From a bacterium (GTDB lineage: Bacteria; Patescibacteriota; Minisyncoccia; JAHIHE01), in the NCBI GenBank assembly GCA_030693205.1, contig JAUYBG010000015.1:1-37044 (forward strand): a stretch of 37,044 nt of DNA, given 5' to 3'. The notes beneath the pieces were generated by a model. That model did not search any database. It saw only the letters and a program-made list of their open reading frames with translations, and had not been told where the DNA came from. Numbering within the stretch: the first letter of the stretch is position 1; each line of letters starts with the position of its first letter. Position numbers and translations under genes: made by a program. Positions 21,671-28,956 of the stretch are shown here, one piece after another.

Positions 21671-23842
21671 TCATTTTTCCACCGCCCTGCCTTTGTATTC
21701 TTCCAGCTTTTGACTGATCAAAGAATAATTTTTCAATTCAAAATCGCTGTTTAAAATTTTCTCTGCCTCTGCATGCGCATTTTTAAGCATTTTTTCATCA
21801 AATAAACTGGCCACTTTCAGCATGGGAAAACCGGATTGAATTTGGCCGATGCCCAAAAATTCTCCCGGACCGCGGTGGCGCAGATCCTCAATCGCAAGCT
21901 TAAAACCATCAGAGCTTTTTTCCATCACACTTAACCGTTCAAGGGTTTCCTCGCTGGCAGAATCGGTAAAAAGGAAACAATAACTTTCCGCGATTCCTCT
22001 TCCTACCCTTCCCCTGAATTGATGAAGCTCAGCCAAACCAAAATGTTCGGCGCCTTCGATCATCATCACTGTGGCATTCGGCACATCAACGCCTACCTCC
22101 ACCACCGAAGTTGACACGAGAATTTTTATCTTACCCTCGGCAAAATCCCTTATCGCTTTTTCTTTTATCTCGCCTTTAAGCCTTCCGTGAAGCAATCCCA
22201 GGGTTAAGCCTTTAAATTCTTTTTCCGCCAATCGCTTGAATTCCTTGGTGGCAGCGCGAGTCTCGCTCGCCTCGCTTTGCGATCGAAGCGGGTTCGTCTC
22301 CGACCCCTCAACACGAGGGCAAACAATAAATGCTTGATGCCCTTTTTGGATCTGACGCCTGATAAAATCATAAGCTTTCGCTCTATTCTCCGGCGAAACG
22401 ATTTTGGTGATTATTTTTTTGCGGCCGAGCGGCATTTCATCGATGCGTGAAATATCCATCGTGCCATAAAAAGCCAGGGCCAAGGTTCTCGGGATCGGCG
22501 TCGCGCTCATCGACATAATATGAGGCGCCAGCGCCGGTGTTTTATCAAATTTTATAAAACCATCCGCCTCCTCTTTCGAATGTTTTTTAACATTGAACAA
22601 AAACTGCCCGCGCTGGCGCACTCCAAACCGATGCTGTTCATCGATTATAACCAAACCGAGATTTTTAAATTTCACTTCTTTCTGAATAAGCGAGTGCGTT
22701 CCGATCAAAACTTCCACCTGCCCATTGGCGATCTTTCCCAACATCGCGCTTTTTGTGATCTCTTGCGGAGCTCCCACATTCGCGCTATAAAGTTTGGCCA
22801 TCGAACCCGTAAACAATCCGATAGTTAAATTTTTAGCTTTAAAAGTTTTTATCGCGCTGGTAAAATGCTGCGAAGCCAAAATTTCTGTCGGAGCCATAAA
22901 CGCCGCCTGAAACCCTTTGGCGGCAGTTTCAAGAGCGGCGATAAAAGCCACCGCGGTTTTCCCGCTTCCCACATCTCCCAGCAGCAAGCGATTCATCGGA
23001 TAACTTTTTTCCAGATCCTGCAAAATTTCCCAGGCCGCCAACCGCTGTCCGTTCGTCAATTTGAATGGCAGGCTTTTAACGAACTTTTGGATCAGTTCTT
23101 TGTCAAAAATGATCGGATTGGCTTTTTGTTTTTGCCAAATCTTTTTTTGCCGGATAGACGCGAGTTGAAGAATAAAAAGCTCCTCAAATGCCAAGCGATG
23201 CCTGGCGCGTTCCAGACTTTGTTTGCTTTCCGGAAAATGAATTTCGCCTACCGCTTCAAAATAAGAAGGAAATTTATATTGTTTAATAATGGACGGAGGC
23301 AATATATCGGGGATCATCTTGCCGAGCGGCAAGAATTTTTTTATTAAATTTCTGATATAGCGCGAGGTCAAGCCGGCGGTTTCGGAATAAACCGGCACGA
23401 AGCGCCCCGTATGCGTCAGATCGCCCAAAACCTCCATTTTCTCATACATTGGATTAGAAATTTGAACGCCTTTTTTGTAGTGCTCGATCTTGCCGCTCAA
23501 ACTGACACTCGTGCCCTCTTCCAAAAGTTTGGCCAAATATGGCTGGTTGAACCAAATTGCCTTGATACTGCCTGAATCATCTTCGACGATCGCTTCCGTA
23601 ATATTGATATGCCGGCGGAAGATCGAAATACTTTTGATCTTCAAAATTTTTCCCTGTATGGTCGCCACTTGGCCGGCTGATACATTGGCAATCGGCATCA
23701 AATTGGTAAAATCATTATAGCGCCGGGGAAAATACAATATCAAATCTTCGATGGTATTGATCCCAAGTTTCTGGAATTTTTTAAGATAATAAGGAGTAAT
23801 GGTATTAGTATCGGAAAGAGTTGTCTCTAAATTAAAATTCAT
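21671..23842 (-). CDS. recG: ATP-dependent DNA helicase RecG
   Basis: Branch-migration helicase that reverses stalled forks and processes Holliday junctions. It is 723 residues long. The N-terminal wedge/OB domain (about 50-150) binds the junction. The SF2 motor shows motif I GDVGSGKT (289-296), motif II DEQH (401-404), SATPIPR (446-452) and the downstream HGRLKG, STSVVEVGVDVPNAT and QFRGRVGRG signatures. RecG is normally about 680-700 residues; the excess comes from loops, one of which (about 512-530, GSETNPLRSQSEASETRA) is encoded by an inserted palindromic element within motif IV/V spacing. The frame stays open and ends in TGA. The start ATG at 23842 follows A/T-rich sequence. Confidence 0.96.
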   Translation of the reverse strand: MNFNLETTLSDTNTITPYYLKKFQKLGINTIEDLILYFPRRYNDFTNLMPIANVSAGQVATIQGKILKIKSISIFRRHINITEAIVEDDSGSIKAIWFNQPYLAKLLEEGTSVSLSGKIEHYKKGVQISNPMYEKMEVLGDLTHTGRFVPVYSETAGLTSRYIRNLIKKFLPLGKMIPDILPPSIIKQYKFPSYFEAVGEIHFPESKQSLERARHRLAFEELFILQLASIRQKKIWQKQKANPIIFDKELIQKFVKSLPFKLTNGQRLAAWEILQDLEKSYPMNRLLLGDVGSGKTAVAFIAALETAAKGFQAAFMAPTEILASQHFTSAIKTFKAKNLTIGLFTGSMAKLYSANVGAPQEITKSAMLGKIANGQVEVLIGTHSLIQKEVKFKNLGLVIIDEQHRFGVRQRGQFLFNVKKHSKEEADGFIKFDKTPALAPHIMSMSATPIPRTLALAFYGTMDISRIDEMPLGRKKIITKIVSPENRAKAYDFIRRQIQKGHQAFIVCPRVEGSETNPLRSQSEASETRAATKEFKRLAEKEFKGLTLGLLHGRLKGEIKEKAIRDFAEGKIKILVSTSVVEVGVDVPNATVMMIEGAEHFGLAELHQFRGRVGRGIAESYCFLFTDSASEETLERLSVMEKSSDGFKLAIEDLRHRGPGEFLGIGQIQSGFPMLKVASLFDEKMLKNAHAEAEKILNSDFELKNYSLISQKLEEYKGRAVEK
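22265..22289 (-). repeat. Short palindromic element, copy 3, inside recG
   Basis: On the minus strand: GCTTCG (22289-22284), a 13-nt core containing TCGC-AAA-GCGA, then GCGAGC (22270-22265). Outer words match the copies at 9467-9488 and 12815-12838. It lies in frame in recG and encodes part of an extra loop. Confidence 0.78.
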
Positions 23843-23964
23843 ACTGAAATTTTAACAGATTTTAAATAATGGAGCAAATAAAAACAAAAAAAACAGAAAA
23901 TTAAAATTTCTGCTTTTAAAAAATATACTGCAAACTACTTCCGGCTAAACGAAAATTATTCTTG

Positions 23965-24036
23965 TGCTCCCGCTAGGAATCGAACCTAGATCACAAGCTC
24001 CGCAAGCTCGCATTCTATCCATTGAACTACGGGAGC
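23965..24036 (-). tRNA. tRNA-Arg (anticodon GCG)
   Basis: Minus-strand cloverleaf: acceptor GCTCCCG/CGGGAGC, D stem GTTC/GAAT, anticodon stem CGAGC/GCTTG around loop TTGCGGA with anticodon GCG, T stem CTAGG/CCTAG with loop TTCGATT, discriminator A. The D loop contains the GGATAG phrase usual in tRNA-Arg. CCA is not encoded. Most bacteria use ACG (edited to ICG) here. Confidence 0.95.
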
Positions 24037-24044
24037 GTAAAAAA

Positions 24045-24569
24045 CTATCCTTCCTGCGCATCTTCTTCCTTCTCCAAATATATCCCCAGAAAACTTTCAA
24101 GATCATTGACAGGCTCGTCTTTTATATAAATATTCTTAAACAGCGAGAATGATTTCCTCGGTTTTAAGATCAACGTCGGCAATTCATCGGTGTGCGATAT
24201 TTTAAAAGACTTGAATTCGCTAAAATTATAATGCTCATTATTGACATCAATTCCTTTTTCCGAAACTACTACCTCTATTTTTTTGGGTTCTTCGTTTAAA
24301 ACCAGAATGATCACGATCACCATCATTATGAATGTTACGACCATAACAAAGCTTCTGTTGTACAATCCCCACCCGATCATCGCCATCGCTCCGACCGCCG
24401 CCGCGGTAAAATAAAATTCCGTAAGCGGTTTTTTTATAAAATCCATCGTTGTCCAAGAAAAAATGATTGGCATATTTTCAAAAGCAACCGGTTCTTCCTG
24501 AGCTATTATTATTTCGTTCTTATTGCTAACGGATTTTTTTTCTTTTAAATTTTTAGTTTTTTTAGGCAT
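24045..24569 (-). CDS. Membrane protein with two helices and a C-terminal PH-like domain
   Basis: Function unknown. The 174-residue protein has a Lys-rich cytoplasmic N-terminus (1-35), two close transmembrane helices (about 52-70 and 73-92) and a C-terminal soluble domain (about 96-165) with alternating strands: IEVVVSEKGIDVNNEHYNF, KSFKISH, TLILKPRK. This helix pair followed by a beta-rich domain resembles bacterial PH-like proteins such as YcxB/DUF5673-type families. It is flanked by tRNA-Arg and tRNA-Ser in the same direction. No catalytic residues are evident. Confidence 0.8.
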   Translation of the reverse strand: MPKKTKNLKEKKSVSNKNEIIIAQEEPVAFENMPIIFSWTTMDFIKKPLTEFYFTAAAVGAMAMIGWGLYNRSFVMVVTFIMMVIVIILVLNEEPKKIEVVVSEKGIDVNNEHYNFSEFKSFKISHTDELPTLILKPRKSFSLFKNIYIKDEPVNDLESFLGIYLEKEEDAQEG

Positions 24570-24588
24570 AAAGATAAATAAAATTATA

Positions 24589-24678
24589 TGGCGGAGAGGG
24601 TGAGATTCGAACTCACGGTCCTCGTAAAAGGACTCCGGTTTTCAAGACCGGTGCTTTCAACCGCTCAGCCACCTCTCC
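24589..24678 (-). tRNA. tRNA-Ser (anticodon UGA), CCA encoded
   Basis: Minus-strand class II tRNA. Acceptor GGAGAGG/CCTCTCC, anticodon stem ACCGG/CCGGA-type around loop CTTGAAA (anticodon TGA), long variable arm GTCCTTTTACGAGGAC, T arm GTGAG/CTCAC with TTCGAAT, discriminator G and a genomically encoded CCA (24591-24589). It is the only one of the four tRNAs in this window that encodes CCA. Confidence 0.96.
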
Positions 24679-24687
24679 AAAATACTA

Positions 24688-25539
24688 TTAAACCACTTTT
24701 TCCTTTTTAACTCCCTTTCTGTCGTGTCTTGTGATATCTCCCATTTCCTCTATTTTACTCCCCGGCACAAGCCTTGCACCGCTTGGATTATCATTTTTCC
24801 TGATCTTTTTTTCATATCCTCCTATATCAATCGTATAACCGGTAACAAATTTTTTATCCACTTCGTCTATTTTGTAAGAAGAAACTTCCAAAGCCGCTTT
24901 AAATCCAAAATCCGCTTCATCTCCCGTTTCAATAAACCTTTTAGCCGCCTGTTCAATTTCTTTTTTCGTTTTATAAACAATTATCTTCTCGGCGTTTTTC
25001 CCGTTCACTGTTTCACGAAAACTATCCTTAAAATGATCTTTGATATCATCGGTGCTTTCTTCGATAAATTTTTTCACAAAATCTTCTCTCTTGGATCTAA
25101 GCTCGTCGATTATTTTTTTTGTTTCTCCTTTTAGCTTTCTGATGCTTTCGGGAATTTCTTTTCGAAACTCGACGACGCTCGGCGCTTTGCCTTCCTTGTT
25201 TTCCGGAATTTCCAGTGCGTCATATTCTAATTTATTTATTTTATCCTCGATCTCTTGCTGACCCAATACCAAGCCTCGCCTATCTTCATAAGAGATCTTT
25301 GCGATCCCGCTCAGTCCTTTTGATGCAATTTTAACCCCTTTTTCACTTTCTTCGATCTCGACTTTGGCTTTATCAAAAATTTTACCCGCTTCTTTATTGC
25401 GCTGTTCATATAGATCTTCGAGGCTCAACATATCTTCTTCGGGACGCGCTTCGTTTTCTTCAAATACATCGCGTTCCTTATTATCAAAACCGGCTGTCAT
25501 ATTATTCTCTCCCTCGTTCATTGTTCTTTTACTATTCAT
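24688..25539 (-). CDS. Soluble, highly charged protein of unknown function
   Basis: Not recognised. The 283-residue protein has no signal peptide or membrane helix. Residues 1-60 are acidic. About 60-170 is helical with Lys/Glu-rich coiled-coil stretches (VEFRKEIPESIRKLKG, KKIIDELRSKREDFVKKF). About 175-250 looks like a compact alpha/beta region ending TGYTIDIGGYEKKIRK. The last 30 residues are basic and disordered. No catalytic signature is visible. ATGs at codons 7 and 14 are alternative starts. It is the first gene behind a TTGATT-N17-TAGTAT promoter and is divergently oriented from the structured RNA at 25660-25907. Confidence 0.75.
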   Translation of the reverse strand: MNSKRTMNEGENNMTAGFDNKERDVFEENEARPEEDMLSLEDLYEQRNKEAGKIFDKAKVEIEESEKGVKIASKGLSGIAKISYEDRRGLVLGQQEIEDKINKLEYDALEIPENKEGKAPSVVEFRKEIPESIRKLKGETKKIIDELRSKREDFVKKFIEESTDDIKDHFKDSFRETVNGKNAEKIIVYKTKKEIEQAAKRFIETGDEADFGFKAALEVSSYKIDEVDKKFVTGYTIDIGGYEKKIRKNDNPSGARLVPGSKIEEMGDITRHDRKGVKKEKVV

Positions 25540-25570
25540 GGTAAAAAATAATTAAAATTAACTTCTATGT

Positions 25571-25599
25571 ATACTACCAGATAATAGAGCAAAAATCAA
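25571..25599 (-). promoter_or_regulatory. Promoter of the 283-aa gene
   Basis: On the minus strand TTGATT (25599-25594), 17-nt spacer, TAGTAT (25576-25571). It is divergent from the RNA promoter, with 25 bp between the -35 boxes. Confidence 0.6.
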
Positions 25600-25624
25600 G
25601 TCTTTAACTAAAAACCGCTCGCCC

Positions 25625-25653
25625 TTGACAAATTATAAAAATTGTAATAATCT
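25625..25653 (+). promoter_or_regulatory. Promoter of the structured RNA
   Basis: Perfect -35 box TTGACA (25625-25630), 17-nt spacer, TAATCT (25648-25653). Initiation is predicted at about 25659-25661. Confidence 0.72.
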
Positions 25654-25659
25654 ATAAAG

Positions 25660-25907
25660 GCTGGAAAGGCGCGATATTATTTGTACCTATCCGGCAAGCG
25701 GCAGGTTTAGCGCCTCATTCGAGATCGTGAATCCCCTCCGATACTTTAGAATGAGTAACGCAACGCTGCCGTATAATAGTGGGATAATTCTTTTCGGGCT
25801 TGGTGCGAGAATATATTTCGACCAGCCAAGACAAGGACTAAACTCCTTTTAAGATTATCCCGCTCCAATCATTTTATATTCCAAACTGCATTCAAGCAGT
25901 TTTTTTA
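25660..25907 (+). ncRNA. Unrecognised structured non-coding RNA with own promoter and terminator
   Basis: About 250 nt on the plus strand, in a window where all neighbouring protein genes are on the minus strand. The 5' domain has AGGCGC (25667-25672) pairing with GCGCCT (25710-25715), an inner hairpin (ACCT 25685-25688 with AGGT 25703-25706; CCG 25691-25693 with CGG 25699-25701), and CATTC (25716-25720) with GAATG (25749-25753). CGGCAG (25699-25704) can alternatively pair with CTGCCG (25766-25771), a potential pseudoknot. The 3' domain is closed by a 10-bp stem (25779-25788 with 25854-25863) and contains a hairpin at 25797-25827 (GGCT/AGCC, GGT/ACC, CGAGA/TTTCG) and one at 25833-25848 (AAGGA/TCCTT). 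I see no tmRNA, RNase P or SRP signature words, and no long ORF. Strand choice rests on promoter and terminator. Confidence 0.7.
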
Positions 25908-25912
25908 ATTTT
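25883..25912 (+). terminator. Rho-independent terminator of the structured RNA
   Basis: AAACTGC (25883-25889), loop ATTCAA, GCAGTTT (25896-25902), followed by TTTTTAATTTT. Perfect 7-bp stem with a U-tract on the plus strand only. Confidence 0.9.
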
Positions 25913-25945
25913 AAACCGCCGGCCTAAACACACTTTTAAAAAATT

Positions 25946-26452
25946 TTATAAACTATCGACTGCATTTATCTCTTTTTCCAGGATCACGTCGTTTTCCCCG
26001 AATTTAAAAATCGCTTTCAATAAATTACCGGCTAAAACTTTCGGCAGCCAAAACTCATCATCCGGCCACATCTTTTGGTACGGTATTTCCGGCACTGAAA
26101 ACCAAGCGGGATCCATTTCGTCGCTTTCGCCCGGATCGCCAAACCAGCGCTCCGCAAAAAAAACATGAACCTCCTGATCCCATGCCGGATTATGAACAAA
26201 ATAAAAAGCCAGTTCCGCGACTTTGTAAAAACCAATGATATCGACGCCGATCTCTTCTTTTGTTTCTCTCGCGGCGGCTTCAGCAACAGTTTCTTTTTGT
26301 TTATCGCCGACTTTTCCGCCAACGCCATTCCACCGCCCTTTTCCAAAACCGCGTTTTTTCATCGCAAGACAAATATCCGTTATTTTCCCTTGCGTTTTTT
26401 TTATTAAAAAAACAAGAGTGGCGCTTCTTAGTTTTGTTATGCTGTCTGCCAT
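25946..26452 (-). CDS. Nudix hydrolase, MTH1-like (8-oxo-dGTP diphosphatase type)
   Basis: Predicted sanitiser of oxidised nucleotides. It is 168 residues long. The phrase MKKRGFGKGRWNGVGGKV precedes the Nudix helix and is almost the human MTH1 (NUDT1) sequence. The helix contains REtkEEIGV (R-E-x-x-E-E-x-G), but two extra residues separate GGKV from the following E, so the canonical Gx5E spacing is stretched. Downstream, VHVFFAERW, ESDEMDPAWF and MWPDDEFWLP match the MTH1 base-recognition region. The ATG at 26452 follows A/T-rich sequence. It is downstream of the phospholipase-like gene and converges with the structured RNA. Substrate is inferred from similarity. Confidence 0.92.
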   Translation of the reverse strand: MADSITKLRSATLVFLIKKTQGKITDICLAMKKRGFGKGRWNGVGGKVGDKQKETVAEAAARETKEEIGVDIIGFYKVAELAFYFVHNPAWDQEVHVFFAERWFGDPGESDEMDPAWFSVPEIPYQKMWPDDEFWLPKVLAGNLLKAIFKFGENDVILEKEINAVDSL

Positions 26453-26595
26453 AATTTTTTAATATATTTAACCCTGATTATTAATCGTCGTCTTCATCGT
26501 CTTCGTCTCTTCGCGGCGGCGGAGTTATTTGCGCGGTATTTTGGCAAGGATACGAGTTTTATCTTTTGCTGTTATTTATATTTTGTGTACTAAAA

Positions 26596-27708
26596 TTATT
26601 TTATTTTCCCTTCTTTTTTAATTAAAATGTTCTTTTCCTCTATTTCTTTCTCTAACGCTTTATACTTATCCCAAGTCAAAAGCCAAACCATGGCAATTGA
26701 ATCAATGGCGTCTGCCAATACACAAACGCTTAGCCTGTCCAATTTTTCCTTATATTCGGGGTTTTCCAATATTTTTAATTTTTTATATTCTTCCGGTGGA
26801 ACATCCTCTGGAATAAAATCCGTAGAAATCAAATAGGAAGCATAGCATATTGCTTTCACGTAATCATATATTTTTTTATTTCCTTCGCCAAGAATCTCTT
26901 TATTAAAAGCTTCACCTTTTTGCTGACTAATAATCCATTTTCTATTATTAAGCTCCTCAATCACTTTATAAAGAATTGAATTTTTAAACTCGTCGTTTAT
27001 TATTCCGTTTTTAAGTTCGGGGGCGCCATCAATATCATAATCAAAAACGCCTCTTTCTTTATCAAATTCGTAATATTTCTCTATTTCTTTATCCCAGTAT
27101 TTTTCCATATCAGGATGAATTGTTGACGGTCCGTAAAAATCCCTGGCATCGCAATGCGGTGGAACATGAGCGTCGGCCAAATAATGGCTTAACATCAGAA
27201 AATAAAGAGTTATTTGGTCATCATTAGACAGAATATCGGAACCTTTTTGCTCTTTGTCTTGAATCAAAATCATATCTCGGATAGAATGGCTTAACGCTTC
27301 GCATCTGTCAGGCAAATTATAACCATCTTCCATATATAATTTTTCCTTTAAACGGCTTTCTTGGATTCCCAGTGCTTTTAAAGAACATAGATGCTTCGGC
27401 GTAAAATTAGTTATTTCCCGGGAATTTTTAATCTCCGTTTCATTAACCGGTTTTCTGAGCTTGAAAGTGTGTCCACCGGTCAAATTATCGGAAATAACAT
27501 TGTCAGGAAACCAGGCTCCTTGTACAAATGCGTCTTTGTGTTTATCAAAAAAAATGACAAATTTTTCCGCTTGGATTTGAAAGTACGGATCAAATTTGTC
27601 GCCCAAGAAAAAGTTTTGAAAATTTCCGCTAAAAAAACTGGAATCTTTAGAACACCTAAGCCTTTGCATAGCCATAAGCGCTAACCAAGCGTGAGCTATT
27701 GCTTTCAT
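26596..27708 (-). CDS. Zinc-dependent phospholipase C / S1-P1 nuclease-like protein
   Basis: A 370-residue protein when read from the ATG at 27708; a GTG seven codons upstream would lie in the structured leader and is less likely. The N-terminus KAIAHAWLALMA, the GAWFPDN phrase (about 75), HTFKL, LSHSIRDMI (about 150) and the strong MLSHYLADAHVPPH motif (about 185-200) resemble the metal ligands of the phospholipase C/P1 nuclease fold, where spaced His and Asp residues hold three zinc ions. No signal peptide is evident beyond the hydrophobic start, which is unusual for a family that is mostly secreted. The C-terminal 60 residues are Lys/Glu-rich. Substrate (phospholipid or nucleic acid) is not readable. 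Confidence 0.68.
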   Translation of the reverse strand: MKAIAHAWLALMAMQRLRCSKDSSFFSGNFQNFFLGDKFDPYFQIQAEKFVIFFDKHKDAFVQGAWFPDNVISDNLTGGHTFKLRKPVNETEIKNSREITNFTPKHLCSLKALGIQESRLKEKLYMEDGYNLPDRCEALSHSIRDMILIQDKEQKGSDILSNDDQITLYFLMLSHYLADAHVPPHCDARDFYGPSTIHPDMEKYWDKEIEKYYEFDKERGVFDYDIDGAPELKNGIINDEFKNSILYKVIEELNNRKWIISQQKGEAFNKEILGEGNKKIYDYVKAICYASYLISTDFIPEDVPPEEYKKLKILENPEYKEKLDRLSVCVLADAIDSIAMVWLLTWDKYKALEKEIEEKNILIKKEGKIK

Positions 27709-27719
27709 AAATAATAGCC

Positions 27720-27795
27720 GACCTATCACGGCCTAACTATGACAACAGAGATACCCGGCCAATCGGATCGCTCTGTTATCTCGGCTAAATAGGTC
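27720..27795 (-). promoter_or_regulatory. Structured 5' leader of the phospholipase-like gene
   Basis: Two nested stems: GACCTAT (27720-27726) with ATAGGTC (27789-27795), 7 bp perfect; GACAACAGAG (27741-27750) with CTCTGTTATC (27771-27780), 10 bp with one G-T pair; and a CCG/CGG tip (27755-27757, 27764-27766). The structure ends about 12 nt before the ATG, within a leader of about 170 nt, so it could control translation. Confidence 0.55.
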
Positions 27796-27885
27796 TACAC
27801 AATTAAAAATTATCCCGACGGTGTGCTTTCGAAAAAATTCTAACCGAAATATAAGACGATGAACGAAATCGCTTAATATATTTAC

Positions 27886-27914
27886 ATTATACCAGTTTTC
27901 CGTATTTTGCTCAA
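27886..27914 (-). promoter_or_regulatory. Promoter of the phospholipase-like gene
   Basis: On the minus strand TTGAGC (27914-27909), 17-nt spacer, perfect TATAAT (27891-27886). Confidence 0.72.
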
Positions 27915-27951
27915 ATTAAAGAAGCCTGCTATTGCGGCAAATTCTTGCGAA

Positions 27952-28746
27952 TTATATTTTAATCTTATAATCCTTACCGTCTCTTCCTGTGGTTTTTATT
28001 GAAACAAAATTATCGTTTAAATTCACAAGCGTAAAGGCGTTTGCGGGAGGACCTTTAATTTTTCCTGAAGTATTTTCAACCAATGACTGAATGGTTATGT
28101 AGTGAACGCCATTTACTACCGCCTTTTTATTCCAATGAAGATGTCCGTTAAAAACCAGCTTAACATTTTTACCGGCAATAATTTTTAAAAATTCGCCGTA
28201 ATTTTTAATAAAGGTCAAATCCGGTCTTTTGCTGAACCAAAAATTTCTGCGAGTATCTACCGGAACGAGCGAGTGATGCGAAAAAATAATTATTTTTTTA
28301 TCTGTATTTACTTTTTTCTTCAGCCACTTCAGTTGCGAAGAATCCAGTTTTGTTTCTCTTGCGGGATAAAAACGCTTTGTAAATAAAAAGATGAAACGGA
28401 AATTCTTGCAGTCGACATTAAAATACAATTTCTTGTATTTAAGGATTTCTTTCAAATATTTAATGTTCAAATATTCCAATTCGTGATTGCCGACAAGGTG
28501 ATATACGGGGCAATTCAATTTCGATAATATCGCAAGTCCCTTTTTATAGTTTTTCTTGTCCGCCGCTAGATTGACCTCCTCGATCATATCGCCTCCCTGA
28601 ACTACAAAGTCGGGTTTAAAAGATTTATTCATTTTCTGAACAAAATTCTTTAACAGCTTTTCTGCGTGGAGATTGGCTTTGCGATATATTCCTTTATACG
28701 GCCGATAATCGCCTAAATGAATATCGCTGATAATTGCAAATTTCAT
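27952..28746 (-). CDS. Calcineurin-like metallophosphoesterase
   Basis: A 264-residue binuclear metal phosphoesterase. All five family motifs are present: DIHLGD (8-13), GGDM (about 52), GNHE (about 81), SHH (about 156) and GHLHW (about 203). The absence of a signal peptide suggests a cytoplasmic enzyme. It resembles class III cyclic-nucleotide or icc-like phosphodiesterases, but the substrate cannot be deduced. It lies about 200 nt downstream of the OLD-family gene, separated by a decayed short frame, and upstream of a separately promoted gene, so it could be read from the defence-type module. Confidence 0.9.
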   Translation of the reverse strand: MKFAIISDIHLGDYRPYKGIYRKANLHAEKLLKNFVQKMNKSFKPDFVVQGGDMIEEVNLAADKKNYKKGLAILSKLNCPVYHLVGNHELEYLNIKYLKEILKYKKLYFNVDCKNFRFIFLFTKRFYPARETKLDSSQLKWLKKKVNTDKKIIIFSHHSLVPVDTRRNFWFSKRPDLTFIKNYGEFLKIIAGKNVKLVFNGHLHWNKKAVVNGVHYITIQSLVENTSGKIKGPPANAFTLVNLNDNFVSIKTTGRDGKDYKIKI

Positions 28747-28762
28747 AAATTATTACAATAAA

Positions 28763-28955
28763 TTATTTCGGTTCCACGGACTCAAAAATTCCCACAAAGA
28801 CGCGATCAAAAAAAAGACGAATTGCCGCCAAAATCAGCCAGCCCTTTTAATAGCTCGTCCTTCCGGGTTAAGACAAAAACAAAATATGTCGCCGCCACCG
28901 TGAAAATGGGAATTCTTGCTCTTAATAGCGCGGATTTTATAGATGGGATTATCAT
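28763..28955 (-). pseudogene. Possible frameshifted small membrane protein
   Basis: An ATG at 28955 lies one base after the stop of the OLD-family gene and opens a 49-codon frame (stop TGA at 28808-28806) with one hydrophobic helix (IPIFTVAATYFVFVL). Near its Lys-Gly codons (AAAAGGG) the +1 frame continues as a second hydrophobic helix (WLILAAIRLFF) to a TAA at 28765-28763. Joining the frames would give a two-helix protein of about 64 residues. It is either a one-base frameshift, a sequencing indel, or chance; nothing matches a family I know. Confidence 0.35.
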
Positions 28956-28956
28956 A

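Noticed and set aside
25569-25590. Possible third BlaI-type operator (TATACTAC at 25569 area)
   Set aside because: Only the left half matches; the right half (AATAGAGC) is not complementary, and the overlap with a TAGTAT -10 box explains the words.
25659-25827. Closing helix GGCTGG (25659-25664) with CCAGCC (25822-25827), giving a 6S-like long hairpin
   Set aside because: It would cross the stronger 10-bp helix 25779-25788/25854-25863 and destroy the local hairpin at 25797-25827.
26475-26595. Short acidic-tail frame encoding PPPRRDEDDEDDD before a stop on the minus strand
   Set aside because: No start codon; an upstream in-frame TAA leaves only about 24 codons. It may be a decayed gene end, but there is nothing to support a call.
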